The position numbers and the translations under genes are program-made. DNA of 43,054 bases, from positions 1 through 43,054 of IMG/VR virus record IMGVR_UViG_3300010883_000090. The stretch is one strand, 5' to 3'. A model generated the notes under the pieces. That model worked only from the letters and a program-made list of their open reading frames with translations. It had not been told where the DNA came from and ran no database searches. Positions 15,934-23,691 of the stretch are shown here, piece after piece. Each line of letters opens with the position of its first letter. The first letter of the stretch is position 1. This DNA is from a virus.

Positions 15934-17307
15934 TTATAACCAGTTAAAAGAGGTGTTCGGGGCGGGCGCGAAGCACATGATGAAAGCGTCAGCGAGGTTG
16001 GGTGATGCGACCTCACGTTTTGCCATGTCCTTTTTGCTCTCGACCTTCACGCGCCCGTTTGCGTCGTAGTCACGCTTGGGTGTTGATAGCTCGTCGATTA
16101 GTTTGTCCAGATGCGGACAATCGCTTGCGATACTGATCAGCTCGTCATCGCGGAACGTCTCGCCCTTGCGTACAGCGTTGTACGTGTTGCGGAACCGGTC
16201 AGCGACCAGCCACCACGCCTGTGACTTGATGTTGCTGAACATGTCCTTATTCTTGATGCCCGGCTGATACTGGCCGTCCGGGTTGAATACAGCCCCGCCA
16301 GCGTTGAACTTTGAATAGTGGATCTTGCGCAGCTTGGGGTGAGCGGCATTCAGCTCGGCAAACTTGGCCCCTGCTGACGCACCCACGCCAATGGAGTCAT
16401 ACACGATTGACGCCTCACGTTGCCGAGCCCGTTCATAGGTCCGCATGCAGGACTTCAATAGCTCGTCGTCCTGGCCTTTCCATTCATCGGCCCACTGCGC
16501 AACGGAGCCATGCGCCTCGACATTGGCGCAAAGGTCATTGCCGCTGTCTGCCACGTCGAAGCCTAGACGCCGTGCGCCGCTCGCCTCGAAGCCCAGCACC
16601 TTATGGGCATCAATGGCCGCTTCGATCCATGAGCGCTTGATGATGACGCTCTCATCGTCGTTACGCGGGACGCCGAGGTATATGTGTTCGTATTCGTCGT
16701 GATCCTCTTCCTTGGCCGCTGCGATCAGATCCAGCATCGTTTGCGATAGGAAAGGGTTCTCGGTGTAATTGATCTTGCGCACCACCGTATTGGGTGGCGG
16801 ACTGGAAACAAACCGCTTCCACACGAAGTCAGTGGCAAGGCGCGGGTTGAAGATGATCCAGAACTGAGAATGCTCTTTACGAACGGTCGGCTCCAGAATC
16901 TCCCACTGGCTCTCGGTGATGTTGTGCGCCTCTTCCAGCCAGCACACGTCGATCCCTTCGAGCGACTTCACTTCGTCGATATGCCGCCACAGGCCATAGA
17001 ACAGAAACTCTGTGCCGGTGTAGCGGTTGATGATCTTGTCACGCTGAATCTCGTACCGGTCTTGCAGGCCGAACCGCTCAATCTGAATCTTGAGCAGCGT
17101 GTAAACAGATTCGGCTATCTTGTTCTGAAATTGTCTCGCGCATAGAAAGCGCAGCTTGTAGTTGTCGCCCAGGTACACAGCGAAGCCTGCCGCATCCCAT
17201 GACTTGGATGAGGCGCGACCACCGTAGAGAACCTTGTTTCGTGCTGGCTGCAACCAGAAGTCTTTCAGAGCAGGGTTAAGCGTTGGCGTCTTTCTTTGCG
17301 CTTCCAT
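15934..17307 (-). CDS. terL: Terminase large subunit (PBSX/Terminase_3 family)
   Basis: A 457-residue packaging motor. ATPase: Walker A VLYGGRASSKSWDAAG near residues 27-40 and Walker B IDVCWLEEAHNI. Nuclease domain: acidic residues in LGFDVADSGND, VYDSIGVGA and NLADAFIMCF near the C-terminus. Full length. The start overlaps the 3' end of TerS by 32 bp. It translocates DNA through the portal and cuts the concatemer. Confidence 0.9.
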   Translation of the reverse strand: MEAQRKTPTLNPALKDFWLQPARNKVLYGGRASSKSWDAAGFAVYLGDNYKLRFLCARQFQNKIAESVYTLLKIQIERFGLQDRYEIQRDKIINRYTGTEFLFYGLWRHIDEVKSLEGIDVCWLEEAHNITESQWEILEPTVRKEHSQFWIIFNPRLATDFVWKRFVSSPPPNTVVRKINYTENPFLSQTMLDLIAAAKEEDHDEYEHIYLGVPRNDDESVIIKRSWIEAAIDAHKVLGFEASGARRLGFDVADSGNDLCANVEAHGSVAQWADEWKGQDDELLKSCMRTYERARQREASIVYDSIGVGASAGAKFAELNAAHPKLRKIHYSKFNAGGAVFNPDGQYQPGIKNKDMFSNIKSQAWWLVADRFRNTYNAVRKGETFRDDELISIASDCPHLDKLIDELSTPKRDYDANGRVKVESKKDMAKREVASPNLADAFIMCFAPAPNTSFNWL

Positions 17308-17692
17308 AGAAGTGTCCCAAGCCCGCAGGCGTCATGCTGCCGTCCGAGCTGGAATGATCTACCTTCTCGGTGTACAGGCCGCTGGCTTTCCCACGCGATA
17401 CCTCGGCAGTGATGGCCGCGCTTAGCTGGCCCTCCTGTTCCGCCTTCTCGCTTAGCTGCTTCAGGCGCTCTAGGTGGCTCTCAAGCGTGATCTGGGCCTT
17501 CTCAACGGCAGGCTTTCGGATCTCTTCGACCCTTGCACTAACCTTGTAGTCAGCCATCAGGCGAGACGCCGCGGACTGTATGGTCTCCGGCTTCATCTTC
17601 CCGGACTCGAATGCGGACCGGTACGCGTCAGCCTGTGACATGCCCGACGCCACGGCTTGCGCGAAAGCCTCCCTTTTCGGCGTCAGGCTCAT
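17276..17692 (-). CDS. terS: Terminase small subunit
   Basis: A 138-residue protein with an N-terminal helix-turn-helix (TPKREAFAQAVASGMSQADAYRSAFESGKMKPETIQSAASRLM) and a helical oligomerisation part (RVEEIRKPAVEKAQITLESHLERLKQLSEKAEQEG). This is the terminase_2-type small subunit, which selects phage DNA at the pac or cos site. It precedes TerL with overlap. Its recognition site was not identified. Confidence 0.85.
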   Translation of the reverse strand: MSLTPKREAFAQAVASGMSQADAYRSAFESGKMKPETIQSAASRLMADYKVSARVEEIRKPAVEKAQITLESHLERLKQLSEKAEQEGQLSAAITAEVSRGKASGLYTEKVDHSSSDGSMTPAGLGHFYGSAKKDANA

Positions 17693-17697
17693 TGTGA

Positions 17698-17823
17698 TTA
17701 CCCTCTAGGTGTTTTCCTGCTGCGCCACACATCAGCCGCCCATATAGCAGCGATCTGGCACACGATGGATGCGGTCAGTAGTGCGCACTTGATGCGTAGC
17801 TTGATGTACTTGATGCGCTTCAT
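17698..17823 (-). CDS. Small membrane protein between holin and TerS
   Basis: A 41-residue protein: a basic N-terminus (MKRIKYIKLRIK), one membrane segment (CALLTASIVCQIAAIWAADVW) and a basic tail. Its ATG overlaps the holin TGA (ATGA) and its stop lies 5 bp before TerS, so it is clearly part of the operon. It may be an accessory lysis protein such as an antiholin, but that is a guess from position and topology. Confidence 0.65.
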   Translation of the reverse strand: MKRIKYIKLRIKCALLTASIVCQIAAIWAADVWRSRKTPRG

Positions 17824-18137
17824 ATGCCCGCCTTGCGCTCTCCCCACCTTACGGCGAGTTCACGCAGCTTCTCGGTGCCCAGGAATCCCGTTGCACCGCC
17901 AATGAACGTTGCCATGCTCTGAGGCAGGCCAGCCCATTCAAGCAGTGGTATCAGCGTCAGGGTGGCAAGGCCGCATAGCGCACCTTCCATGATCATCTGC
18001 CGACGATTGCCGCCCCCGTAGATAACCCTGATGACTGCGATAGTCACAGACAGGGCGAATGCGTATAGCTGGGGCGCGATGACGCTTAGCCACGCCAGCA
18101 AGGCGGTCCATGTGTCTGGTCTGTCTGGCATCTTCAT
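17820..18137 (-). CDS. Holin (LydA/phage holin family 3 type)
   Basis: A 105-residue protein with three predicted membrane segments: LLAWLSVIAPQLYAFALSVTIAVIRVIY, a GALCGLATLTLIPLLEWAGL segment and a FIGGATGFLGTEKLREL segment. The GGGNRRQMIMEGALCG loop is characteristic of LydA-like holins. I chose ATG 18137 (MKMPDRPD); ATG 18131 is also possible. It is the first late gene, next to terminase, while the endolysin and spanins are at the far end of the same operon. Confidence 0.8.
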   Translation of the reverse strand: MKMPDRPDTWTALLAWLSVIAPQLYAFALSVTIAVIRVIYGGGNRRQMIMEGALCGLATLTLIPLLEWAGLPQSMATFIGGATGFLGTEKLRELAVRWGERKAGI

Positions 18138-18241
18138 AGGTCCGTCATTACCGCAGGGGCAGTTGAATAAATCCCAGCCACGCGCACTATCACAGCCTGT
18201 CTGGAAACGAAGGCGTGGTGGGCGGCTGGAAAGTCGGGAAT

Positions 18242-18262
18242 AAAAAGGCCGCACTAGGCGGC
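18242..18262 (-). terminator. Intrinsic terminator before the late operon
   Basis: Minus strand: GCCGC-CTAGT-GCGGC (18248-18262), followed by CTTTTTA. It ends the small gene at 18271-18432. The 18138-18241 stretch between it and the holin shows no convincing sigma70 promoter, so late transcription probably needs antitermination or an activated promoter. Confidence 0.7.
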
Positions 18263-18270
18263 TAAGGTTG

Positions 18271-18432
18271 TTACTGGGGAATCTGTCTTGCGCCCATCAC
18301 TTCGACAGGCAATCCCTTGTATCGGGCTGGAGCCTGCCAAGCATCACGCGGATGAATCAGGATTCGAGTCAGCGGAATGCCTCGGGCCTTAGCCCAGCGA
18401 TACCAGCGCTTGATTCTGTATCGAAGCAGCAT
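18271..18432 (-). CDS. Small basic protein between two terminators (hypothetical)
   Basis: A 53-residue protein: a strongly basic, aromatic N-terminus (YRIKRWYRWAKARG) and a C-terminal LPVEVMGARQIPQ. The ATG at 18432 follows an excellent GAGGAAA ribosome site. I recognise no family. It is isolated between two minus-strand intrinsic terminators (18448-18473 and 18242-18262), directly before the late genes. Basic residues and position would suit a nucleic-acid-binding or antitermination role, but there is no direct evidence. Confidence 0.6.
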   Translation of the reverse strand: MLLRYRIKRWYRWAKARGIPLTRILIHPRDAWQAPARYKGLPVEVMGARQIPQ

Positions 18433-18447
18433 GGCTTTCCTCGGGCA

Positions 18448-18473
18448 TAAAAAAGCCCGCTCGAAAGCAGGCT
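18448..18473 (-). terminator. Terminator of the leftward early operon
   Basis: Minus strand: AGCCTGC-TTTCGA-GCGGGCT with one G-U pair, followed by six T residues. A second small hairpin, TTGCC-TTC-GGCAA, lies just upstream (about 18485-18497). It ends the early operon that runs from cro. The remainder of 18474-18539 holds no gene. Confidence 0.8.
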
Positions 18474-18539
18474 GTCGGGGTAAATTGCCGAAGGCAAACT
18501 ACCAGATATGGGAAACTTTACTCGCCAGCCGTGCAGGAG

Positions 18540-19130
18540 TCAAGCAACCTCTTTCATCTGGTAGATCATTGCTGCAATCGGGCTCAACGCCATCTTGTCC
18601 AGATCTTCGCAACACTCAAAACACAGCGTGATATACGGCTCCCACTCTCTCGCCCAGGCGCAAGACTCCAGCCTTACGCCGTATTGATCGAACAGCCAGG
18701 CCCGGAAAGCTTCAGGGCTGCTCAGCGGATCGGCATTAGCTGACTGTCCGCCCTGGTGCATGTATCGATACCGCAGCATTACGCCCTTGACGACATATTC
18801 AGCTTTTTCGCGCTTGGCCTCGGTCATGCGCTTGGACTTCGACGTGACAGCAGCGAATACAACCTCCTCCGCCGCTTCCTGAATTGCCTCATCACGCAAG
18901 GCTGAGTACATGAACTCACCGAATACCCGTATTTGCGGGTGCAGCTTGGCAATGGCTGACTGTATCCATCCGGCAAGCGCTGCATGCTCTGCATGATCAG
19001 CCGTTATGCCTTTATCGGTAGTCTGCACGACTACGCCTAAGATCTGCCGCTCAGCAAGCCCTGAGAGCCCTCCACGCGAAGCGGCGAAAGTAGCGTCGTG
19101 CCATGCCTGTCTTGCACTTATGAGTTTCAT
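18540..19130 (-). CDS. Hypothetical early protein in Q-like position
   Basis: A 196-residue protein, predominantly helical (MKLISARQAWHDATFAASRGGLSGL, then DHAEHAALAGWIQSAIAKLHPQIRVFGEFMYS and LFDQYGVRLESCAWAREWEPYITLCFECCEDL). I recognise no domain. It is the last gene of the leftward early operon and lies just upstream of the terminators and late operon, where lambdoid phages encode the late antiterminator Q. That makes a late-gene regulator the first guess. A zinc-finger pattern typical of some Q proteins is not evident. Confidence 0.6.
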   Translation of the reverse strand: MKLISARQAWHDATFAASRGGLSGLAERQILGVVVQTTDKGITADHAEHAALAGWIQSAIAKLHPQIRVFGEFMYSALRDEAIQEAAEEVVFAAVTSKSKRMTEAKREKAEYVVKGVMLRYRYMHQGGQSANADPLSSPEAFRAWLFDQYGVRLESCAWAREWEPYITLCFECCEDLDKMALSPIAAMIYQMKEVA

Positions 19131-19166
19131 GCCGCAATCCCTCCCCAGGGCGCCCGAATTGGGCTA

Positions 19167-19511
19167 TCAAAACTCTTCTATCGCCCATCCGCCGCCTGCC
19201 TTCTTACTCTTGGCAGTCACGGCGATAATTCGAAACGGGTACTGCTCGGCGGCGATCTTTGTCTTGGCTCGCGCATCGTCCAGCCAGTAGCCCTTCACTT
19301 CATGTAGCTCCATGGCGCCATCTGTCAGCATCACGGCAAAGTCAGGCGTGTAGAAAGTCTTGTCAGCCAGCCGCAGCTTGATACCCTCGAACCGATACCA
19401 GACGATTTCCCCTGCGTGCTTTCTCAGCTCCAGATGCTGCTGATATGCCGCCTCCGTTTTGTTCATCTGTCCGACCTTGAGCCGGCCTAGCGCCTGTACT
19501 GACCTATTCAT
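19167..19511 (-). CDS. PD-(D/E)XK-type endonuclease, DUF1064-like
   Basis: A 114-residue protein. The core TPDFAVMLTDGAMELHEVKGYWLDDARAKTKIAAEQYPFRIIAV has the PD...ExK arrangement of PD-(D/E)XK nucleases and fits DUF1064, often found in phage recombination/early operons and proposed to resolve branched DNA. Its ATG overlaps the stop of the next upstream gene. Biological substrate unknown. Confidence 0.65.
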   Translation of the reverse strand: MNRSVQALGRLKVGQMNKTEAAYQQHLELRKHAGEIVWYRFEGIKLRLADKTFYTPDFAVMLTDGAMELHEVKGYWLDDARAKTKIAAEQYPFRIIAVTAKSKKAGGGWAIEEF

Positions 19512-19690
19512 CCCTTCACCCTCCCCCTATGCGCATCACACAGCTTTCGCACCACTTCCGGGTCACTATCAGAGCCCAGCAGCTCGTTAACGTGATAACC
19601 GCTGTACATGATTGATTTGCCGGTCCGAGCGGAGTTGATGCAGTACGGGCCGCTGACGTGATGGTATTTGCTCTTGCGCTCCCATTTCAT
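19508..19690 (-). CDS. Small hypothetical early protein
   Basis: A 60-residue protein (SKYHHVSGPYCINSARTGKSIMYSGYHVNELLGSDSDPEVVRKLCDAHRG) with two cysteines and several histidines. I recognise no family. It overlaps its neighbours by 4 bp on both sides (ATGA), which supports it as a real, translationally coupled gene of the early operon. Confidence 0.55.
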   Translation of the reverse strand: MKWERKSKYHHVSGPYCINSARTGKSIMYSGYHVNELLGSDSDPEVVRKLCDAHRGRVKG

Positions 19691-19860
19691 TCTGCCACCG
19701 GTTCGAAATCTGCTGATTCATTGAATGCGATGCGGGCCTTCTCATGCGCTGTCAGCTCGAAGGGTGATCCCGTTTCCAGCCAGCGCTCGCCGTCCAGTCG
19801 GTCGTAGTGCTCCCCGTCATTGCCGTTCAGCCCAATAATGTCTATGCGTGAGAGCTTCAT
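19687..19860 (-). CDS. Small acidic hypothetical protein
   Basis: A 57-residue protein (MKLSRIDIIGLNGNDGEHYDRLDGERWLETG, then AHEKARIAFNESADFEPVAE). No recognised domain. ATGA overlaps with the genes on both sides show that it is translated within the early operon. Acidic overall, no membrane segment. Confidence 0.6.
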   Translation of the reverse strand: MKLSRIDIIGLNGNDGEHYDRLDGERWLETGSPFELTAHEKARIAFNESADFEPVAE

Positions 19861-20132
19861 GCGTCACCTCGAAAGAACTGTTCGCGCTCGGCCAGGGTCA
19901 GGGGCTCCATGGCAGCATCCACCGGATAGCGAAATTCCAGCAGCAATTCCAGCTCATGAATGGCCTTCTCGATGTCCTGCCTGCCCTTGCCTGTCGGCTT
20001 GTCGTGCCGGGTCACGCGCTTCACAATGCAACCTTCGAGGAACTGCATACGATTGGCCTCGATGTACTCGGCCGGCTGGATCGCGCATTCCTTGTAGTGG
20101 TTGCCGCCTATCTGGATTTTTAGTGCGCTCAT
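19857..20132 (-). CDS. DUF3310 protein (nucleotide-kinase-like)
   Basis: A 91-residue protein. The pattern IGGNHYKECAIQPAEYIEANRMQFLEGCIVKRVTRHDKPTGKGRQDIEKAIHELELLLEF is the DUF3310 signature ('GgdHY...iqP.e.i....l.f..Gn.iKYv.R...K.g..DL.KA'), found as short phage proteins and in T7 gp1.7-like nucleotide kinases. Probably acts in nucleotide metabolism. Overlaps its neighbours by 4 bp. Confidence 0.75.
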   Translation of the reverse strand: MSALKIQIGGNHYKECAIQPAEYIEANRMQFLEGCIVKRVTRHDKPTGKGRQDIEKAIHELELLLEFRYPVDAAMEPLTLAEREQFFRGDA

Positions 20133-20425
20133 GCCTTAATCACCCCTTCCCTTGTCAATGTGTCGAGCGTCCGAACCATCCCTTCCAAGTGATACAGGCG
20201 CGCTGTTTCGTGATCCATGGTGCGAGTACGCCGATCTATTTCGTCGTGACAGGATGAGCAGGCCCAGGCGCCCTGCAGATCATTCGGCTTCATGCTTGTG
20301 CCGCAGGTACCGGAAAGGCGGTAGTGAGCCAGTACGACGGTTTCAGAGTTGCCGTTGCATATGCCTGGAAGCCTGACTTGGCAATCCCGGCCTCGAGCGG
20401 CCTTGGTGAGCTTGGTTTGCTTCAT
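20129..20425 (-). CDS. YbcO-like zinc nuclease (DUF1364)
   Basis: A 98-residue protein: RDCQVRLPGICNGNSETVVLAHYRLSGTCGTSMKPNDLQGAWACSSCHDEIDRRTR. Cysteines in CQVRLPGIC and ACSSCHDEIDRR, and the central histidine, fit the DUF1364/YbcO family of HNH-like nucleases from lambdoid nin-type regions. Probably acts with the nearby NinB on recombining DNA. Coupled to both neighbours. Confidence 0.8.
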   Translation of the reverse strand: MKQTKLTKAARGRDCQVRLPGICNGNSETVVLAHYRLSGTCGTSMKPNDLQGAWACSSCHDEIDRRTRTMDHETARLYHLEGMVRTLDTLTREGVIKA

Positions 20426-20898
20426 GCTGCATCCTCGTCCGCTTGGTAGCGGTATCCGTAAGCGTTGCGCAGGTACTCGATATCGATAAACGCATCAATC
20501 TGGTAACCGGCTAGCATTAGCTCAGATTCCGATCTAGGCGGGCTGGCCTTGTAGTACCGCTTCCCTTCGCGACCCATTACTGGATCCAGAACAACCCATT
20601 CGTCGTCTTCGTCCATTTCAACAACCAGGTGATGCAGAAAACCGGGGATATTTAAAGACGGCACGGTAAGCAGGTAGGCGCCCGGCTCATCAATCACATG
20701 ATCTTCGTCGGACTGATAGGCTCTGTAGGGTATGCATAGATCATCTAAAATGCTGCCGAACCCAAACATGCGGGCGAGATAGTCGTCATGGAATCGCCGA
20801 ATTACCTCCCCTGCTGGCATTCCGCAAATCATTGCGATTGATGTGCAGGTGCAGGTGTCCGCCGTTGGTTGCTGCTGGTGCGTGATAAATAGGCTCAT
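20422..20898 (-). CDS. C39-like cysteine peptidase-fold protein (putative)
   Basis: A 158-residue protein. Three segments suggest a papain-like, C39-type fold: TADTCTCTSIAMICG (Cys near residue 16), GFLHHLVVEMDEDDEWVVLDPVMG (His near residue 85, Asp after it) and an acidic C-terminus. The start at 20898 has a strong GGAGG site and overlaps the upstream stop (TGATG). An early phage protease would be unusual. A substrate-binding protein with the same fold is equally possible. No signal peptide. Confidence 0.5.
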   Translation of the reverse strand: MSLFITHQQQPTADTCTCTSIAMICGMPAGEVIRRFHDDYLARMFGFGSILDDLCIPYRAYQSDEDHVIDEPGAYLLTVPSLNIPGFLHHLVVEMDEDDEWVVLDPVMGREGKRYYKASPPRSESELMLAGYQIDAFIDIEYLRNAYGYRYQADEDAA

Positions 20899-21314
20899 CA
20901 ATACCTCCCTCCCCATTGATCCTTTTGCGTCCAGCGGACGTTATGCTCGGCGCCGAATGCATTGATCCACTCGATCAACGAGGCGCATTTCTTCACGCCA
21001 AGCTTGGATGTCTTCTCGTAAATAACGTCAAATCCATTGCCATCGAGCGCGGGAATCATCGTGGCGTTCTCGCCTATTTCCCGAAGCCATGCCGCCGTGC
21101 ACAGGCGCTTCCAGATCAGCACGTTCCACTTCTTGCCGGCGTGCTCAACCTGCCGGGATATGTCGGAAAGCTTCGCGTGAAGGGCGGCGTTCTGTTCCGC
21201 GGTACGGTCCTCGTCGGTGATAGCAGCCTTCTTTGGCTTGCTCAGATCTATACCCTGGATGTGCGCCATGAAGCGCAGACGGTCGGTTTCGGTGCGCATA
21301 ATGAAATCGCTCAT
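20898..21314 (-). CDS. ninB: NinB recombination protein
   Basis: A 138-residue protein matching NinB: AEQNAALHAKLSDISRQVEHAGKKWNVLIWKRLCTAAWLREIGE, then PALDGNGFDVIYEKTSKLGVKKCASLIEWINAFGAEHNVRWT. Lambda NinB (Orf) is a recombination mediator that binds ssDNA/SSB and supports RecFOR-independent recombination. I chose ATG 21314, overlapping the TGA of the tiny membrane gene upstream. Confidence 0.9.
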   Translation of the reverse strand: MSDFIMRTETDRLRFMAHIQGIDLSKPKKAAITDEDRTAEQNAALHAKLSDISRQVEHAGKKWNVLIWKRLCTAAWLREIGENATMIPALDGNGFDVIYEKTSKLGVKKCASLIEWINAFGAEHNVRWTQKDQWGGRY

Positions 21315-21421
21315 CCCCACACCCCCCAAGCCAGCCAGGCCATCGCCGCTTCAAAGCACACCATTCCGATAATCCAGCCGAAGATGGCCGGCCCGGCGTC
21401 CTTGTCATCGTAGTCGTTCAT
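21311..21421 (-). CDS. Very small membrane protein
   Basis: A 36-residue protein: an acidic N-terminus (MNDYDDKDAG), then one membrane segment (FGWIIGMVCFEAAMAWLAWGVW). ATGA overlaps at both ends show that it is a true gene of the operon. Function unknown. Confidence 0.6.
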   Translation of the reverse strand: MNDYDDKDAGPAIFGWIIGMVCFEAAMAWLAWGVWG

Positions 21422-21585
21422 ACCCGCCCATCCTTAAAATACTTCCCGTCATAGCGGATACGCTGTACGCCCTTGACCATGATCATTGGGTGGCGTGATT
21501 CGATCTGGAAGCCAGCATCAAGCTTGGTCTGGATCGCGGCGCGCTGGTCCAGCTGGAGGCGGCGCTCTATGGGGATTGGGTTCAT
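21418..21585 (-). CDS. Small hypothetical early protein
   Basis: A 55-residue basic protein (PIPIERRLQLDQRAAIQTKLDAGFQIESRHPMIMVKGVQRIRYDGKYF). No recognised domain. It overlaps the helicase stop and the next start by 4 bp each, so it is coupled to helicase translation. Confidence 0.6.
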   Translation of the reverse strand: MNPIPIERRLQLDQRAAIQTKLDAGFQIESRHPMIMVKGVQRIRYDGKYFKDGRV

Positions 21586-22973
21586 TTCACCTCCTTGAGC
21601 ATGCTGCGGGCCGACTTGCGCACCGGCTGGTTATCCATCGCCTCTTGCACTGAATACCGGGCCGCGTCAGCCACCGAAACGAACCGGGCCAGATCGCCTT
21701 GAAATTGCAGAACGGTAAAATCAGGCTTGGCGTGGCGGCATTTCACGACATCGATATCAGTGATGCCCTGCTCGCCGCGCTGCGGGTCTTGGTCGCGGTG
21801 CGCCATGATGATTACGTCCGCGTCCTGCTCAATCTCGCCAGAGTCCCGCAGATCGCTCATGCGGGGTTTCACATCAGACCGGGACTCGATGCCGCGGTTA
21901 AGCTGAGCCAGTGCCACAACGGGGATACCCAGCTCCTTAGCCAGCGCCTTCATGCCACGACTGATCGCGCCAAGCTCCTGGTTGCGGTTCTGGATGCGGC
22001 TATTGGCGTCCGTGGTAATCAGGCCGATGTAATCAATCACGATCAGGCTCAACGGCTTGGCGCGGTGTTGCAGGCGGGCAATCGCCGCGATGCGGGCAAA
22101 CGTCAGCGCGCCCTTATCGCAGATGCGGATATCAGCCTCACACAGCTTGCCGAACGCAGCCACGATAGGCGTTACGGTGATATCGCTATCAATCGCCTTG
22201 CCGCTCTCGATCATGCCCTGGCTAACGCCTGATACGGACGCCAGCGTGCGCTTGGCCAGCTCCGCCTTGCTCATTTCCAGCGAGAAAATCAGCGATGAGC
22301 CGCCGTTGCGCACGGCGACGTTTTCCGCCAGATTCATGCCCAGGACCGTTTTACCGGTGCCGGGGCGACCCGCGATGATGGCCAGGTTGCCGGGGCGCAG
22401 GCCCTTGACGATATCGTCCAGGTCTTTCAAGCCGAACTTGTGACCCATTTCCACAGCGCCGCTGCGGCGTAGCTCCATCTCGTCGTAGACGGTGCCCAGC
22501 GCCTCTTTCATCGTCACAACGTCCGGCGTTTCGTCTTCGCTTTCCAGGTCCATGACCAGTGACTGCGCCATAGCGATCTGGTCGGCAATCCTGCCCCGGC
22601 TGTTGGCCATATCCTGAATCTTCTGGGCCACTTCCAGCATCTGGCGAGCTTTGTAGCGCTCAACGATGATGCGGGCGTAGACCTCGGTATTGGCCGCGCT
22701 GGTGACGGCTACCTGGATGCGTCCAGCGGCTTGCATGGTCGGCGCGCCGCTCGGCAGGAAGGGACACAGCTCGTCAAGAGTGATCGCGTCAGGCTTCTGA
22801 TCTTTCGAGCACGCCATCAGCGATAGCTGGTACAGGGCGCGGCAGTCCTGGTCCGAGAAGTGCGCGGCATCCAGAAACGAGCCGATGATTTCGGAGCGCT
22901 CGGGTTCGATCATCAGCCCGCCGATAACACCATGCTCGGCTTCGACGGCGGTAAGGGGGCGGTTAGCGAGCAT
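21582..22973 (-). CDS. dnaB-like: Replicative DNA helicase, DnaB-like
   Basis: A 463-residue helicase. An N-terminal DnaB domain (LTAVEAEHGVIGGLMIEPERSEIIGSFLDAAHFSDQDCRALY), then the RecA-like motor with Walker A GRPGTGKT at residues 202-209, SLIFSLEMSKAELAKR, Walker B LSLIVIDYIGLI and the VALAQLNRGIESR arginine region. It unwinds the phage fork after loading by the adjacent initiator, whose gene it overlaps by 11 bp. Full length. Confidence 0.92.
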   Translation of the reverse strand: MLANRPLTAVEAEHGVIGGLMIEPERSEIIGSFLDAAHFSDQDCRALYQLSLMACSKDQKPDAITLDELCPFLPSGAPTMQAAGRIQVAVTSAANTEVYARIIVERYKARQMLEVAQKIQDMANSRGRIADQIAMAQSLVMDLESEDETPDVVTMKEALGTVYDEMELRRSGAVEMGHKFGLKDLDDIVKGLRPGNLAIIAGRPGTGKTVLGMNLAENVAVRNGGSSLIFSLEMSKAELAKRTLASVSGVSQGMIESGKAIDSDITVTPIVAAFGKLCEADIRICDKGALTFARIAAIARLQHRAKPLSLIVIDYIGLITTDANSRIQNRNQELGAISRGMKALAKELGIPVVALAQLNRGIESRSDVKPRMSDLRDSGEIEQDADVIIMAHRDQDPQRGEQGITDIDVVKCRHAKPDFTVLQFQGDLARFVSVADAARYSVQEAMDNQPVRKSARSMLKEVK

Positions 22974-23691
22974 CGTATTTGCCCTCGAAGAACCTCTGAA
23001 CCTTGGTCGCGGTGGTCAGAAACTCGAAATCGGCACGCCATCCCTTGTCGTTCACGCCGAGCAGGAACGGGCAGTCAAGAACGTCGTTGAACAGGCCTTC
23101 CCAGAATTCCAGCCCTTGGTCTTGCGCTGGGCAGCAGCCATCGATCACCAGGTTGTAACAAGCCTTGATGTGCTTGCGGCGCTTGGCGTCGAGCCCCATG
23201 CACCGAGAAAGCTTTGTTCCAAGAATCTTGTTGTACAGTTCTCGGATCCGCTCGTAGGGCACGGGGTCGGCTTTATGGGCTCGATCAGGGGTCGCCGCAG
23301 CAGGCGGTGACATATCTGACGGTTCAATTGAAGGTTCAATTACAGTTCTGGGTGAACTCAGTTCGGGGGTAGGGTGAACTGAGTTCGGGGGTGGGGGTGA
23401 ACTGAGTTCGGGGGTGAATACAGTTCGGGGTGAATACAGTTCAGGGGTTATGGTGAATACGGTGGACCGACCATAACGCTCTGCCTTGGATAGAATCTTC
23501 GACTGAACCAGCCACTTGATAGCCAGCTGAACGCCCCGCTCTGTCAGGCAGGTTCGCTTGGCAATAGTGCTTATGGAAGGCCAGCATACGCCATCATCAT
23601 TGGCGTTATCTGACAGGCTGATCAGAACGGCTTTCTGGCTCGGAGTCATGCCGCCTATCGGCCAGCACTTGGACATAATGACAGTGCTCAT
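22963..23691 (-). CDS. Replication initiator/helicase loader with winged helix (lambda O analogue)
   Basis: A 242-residue protein starting MSTVIMSKCWPIGG, the ATG overlapping the upstream TGA. Residues about 15-85 form a helix-turn-helix of the type in phage replication proteins (TPSQKAVLISLSDNANDDGVCWPSISTIAKRTCLTERGVQLAIKWLV). A Pro/Ser/Thr repeat linker (PELSSP, FTPELYSPRT) follows, and its DNA is a set of iterons. The C-terminal part (YNKILGTKLSRCMGLDAKRRKHIKACYN, then WRADFEFLTTATKVQRFFEGKY) resembles helicase-loading domains. Confidence 0.8.
   Translation of the reverse strand: MSTVIMSKCWPIGGMTPSQKAVLISLSDNANDDGVCWPSISTIAKRTCLTERGVQLAIKWLVQSKILSKAERYGRSTVFTITPELYSPRTVFTPELSSPPPPNSVHPTPELSSPRTVIEPSIEPSDMSPPAAATPDRAHKADPVPYERIRELYNKILGTKLSRCMGLDAKRRKHIKACYNLVIDGCCPAQDQGLEFWEGLFNDVLDCPFLLGVNDKGWRADFEFLTTATKVQRFFEGKYDAR
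23352..23447. repeat. Iteron cluster inside the initiator gene: candidate replication origin
   Basis: Five copies of GTGAA-n3-AGTTC-(G/A)GGG at 23352-23369, 23374-23391, 23397-23414, 23414-23430 and 23430-23447, plus a partial copy at 23454. Copies 1-3 contain a near-perfect dyad, GAACT-(C/G)-AGTTC. Spacings are 22, 23, 17 and 16 bp. They encode the initiator's low-complexity linker, the same arrangement as ori inside lambda O. An A/T-richer GGTTCAATT direct repeat lies at 23323-23341. Confidence 0.7.

Noticed and set aside
18138-18241. Late promoter in front of the holin
   Set aside because: I found no -35/-10 pair of acceptable quality and spacing on the minus strand.
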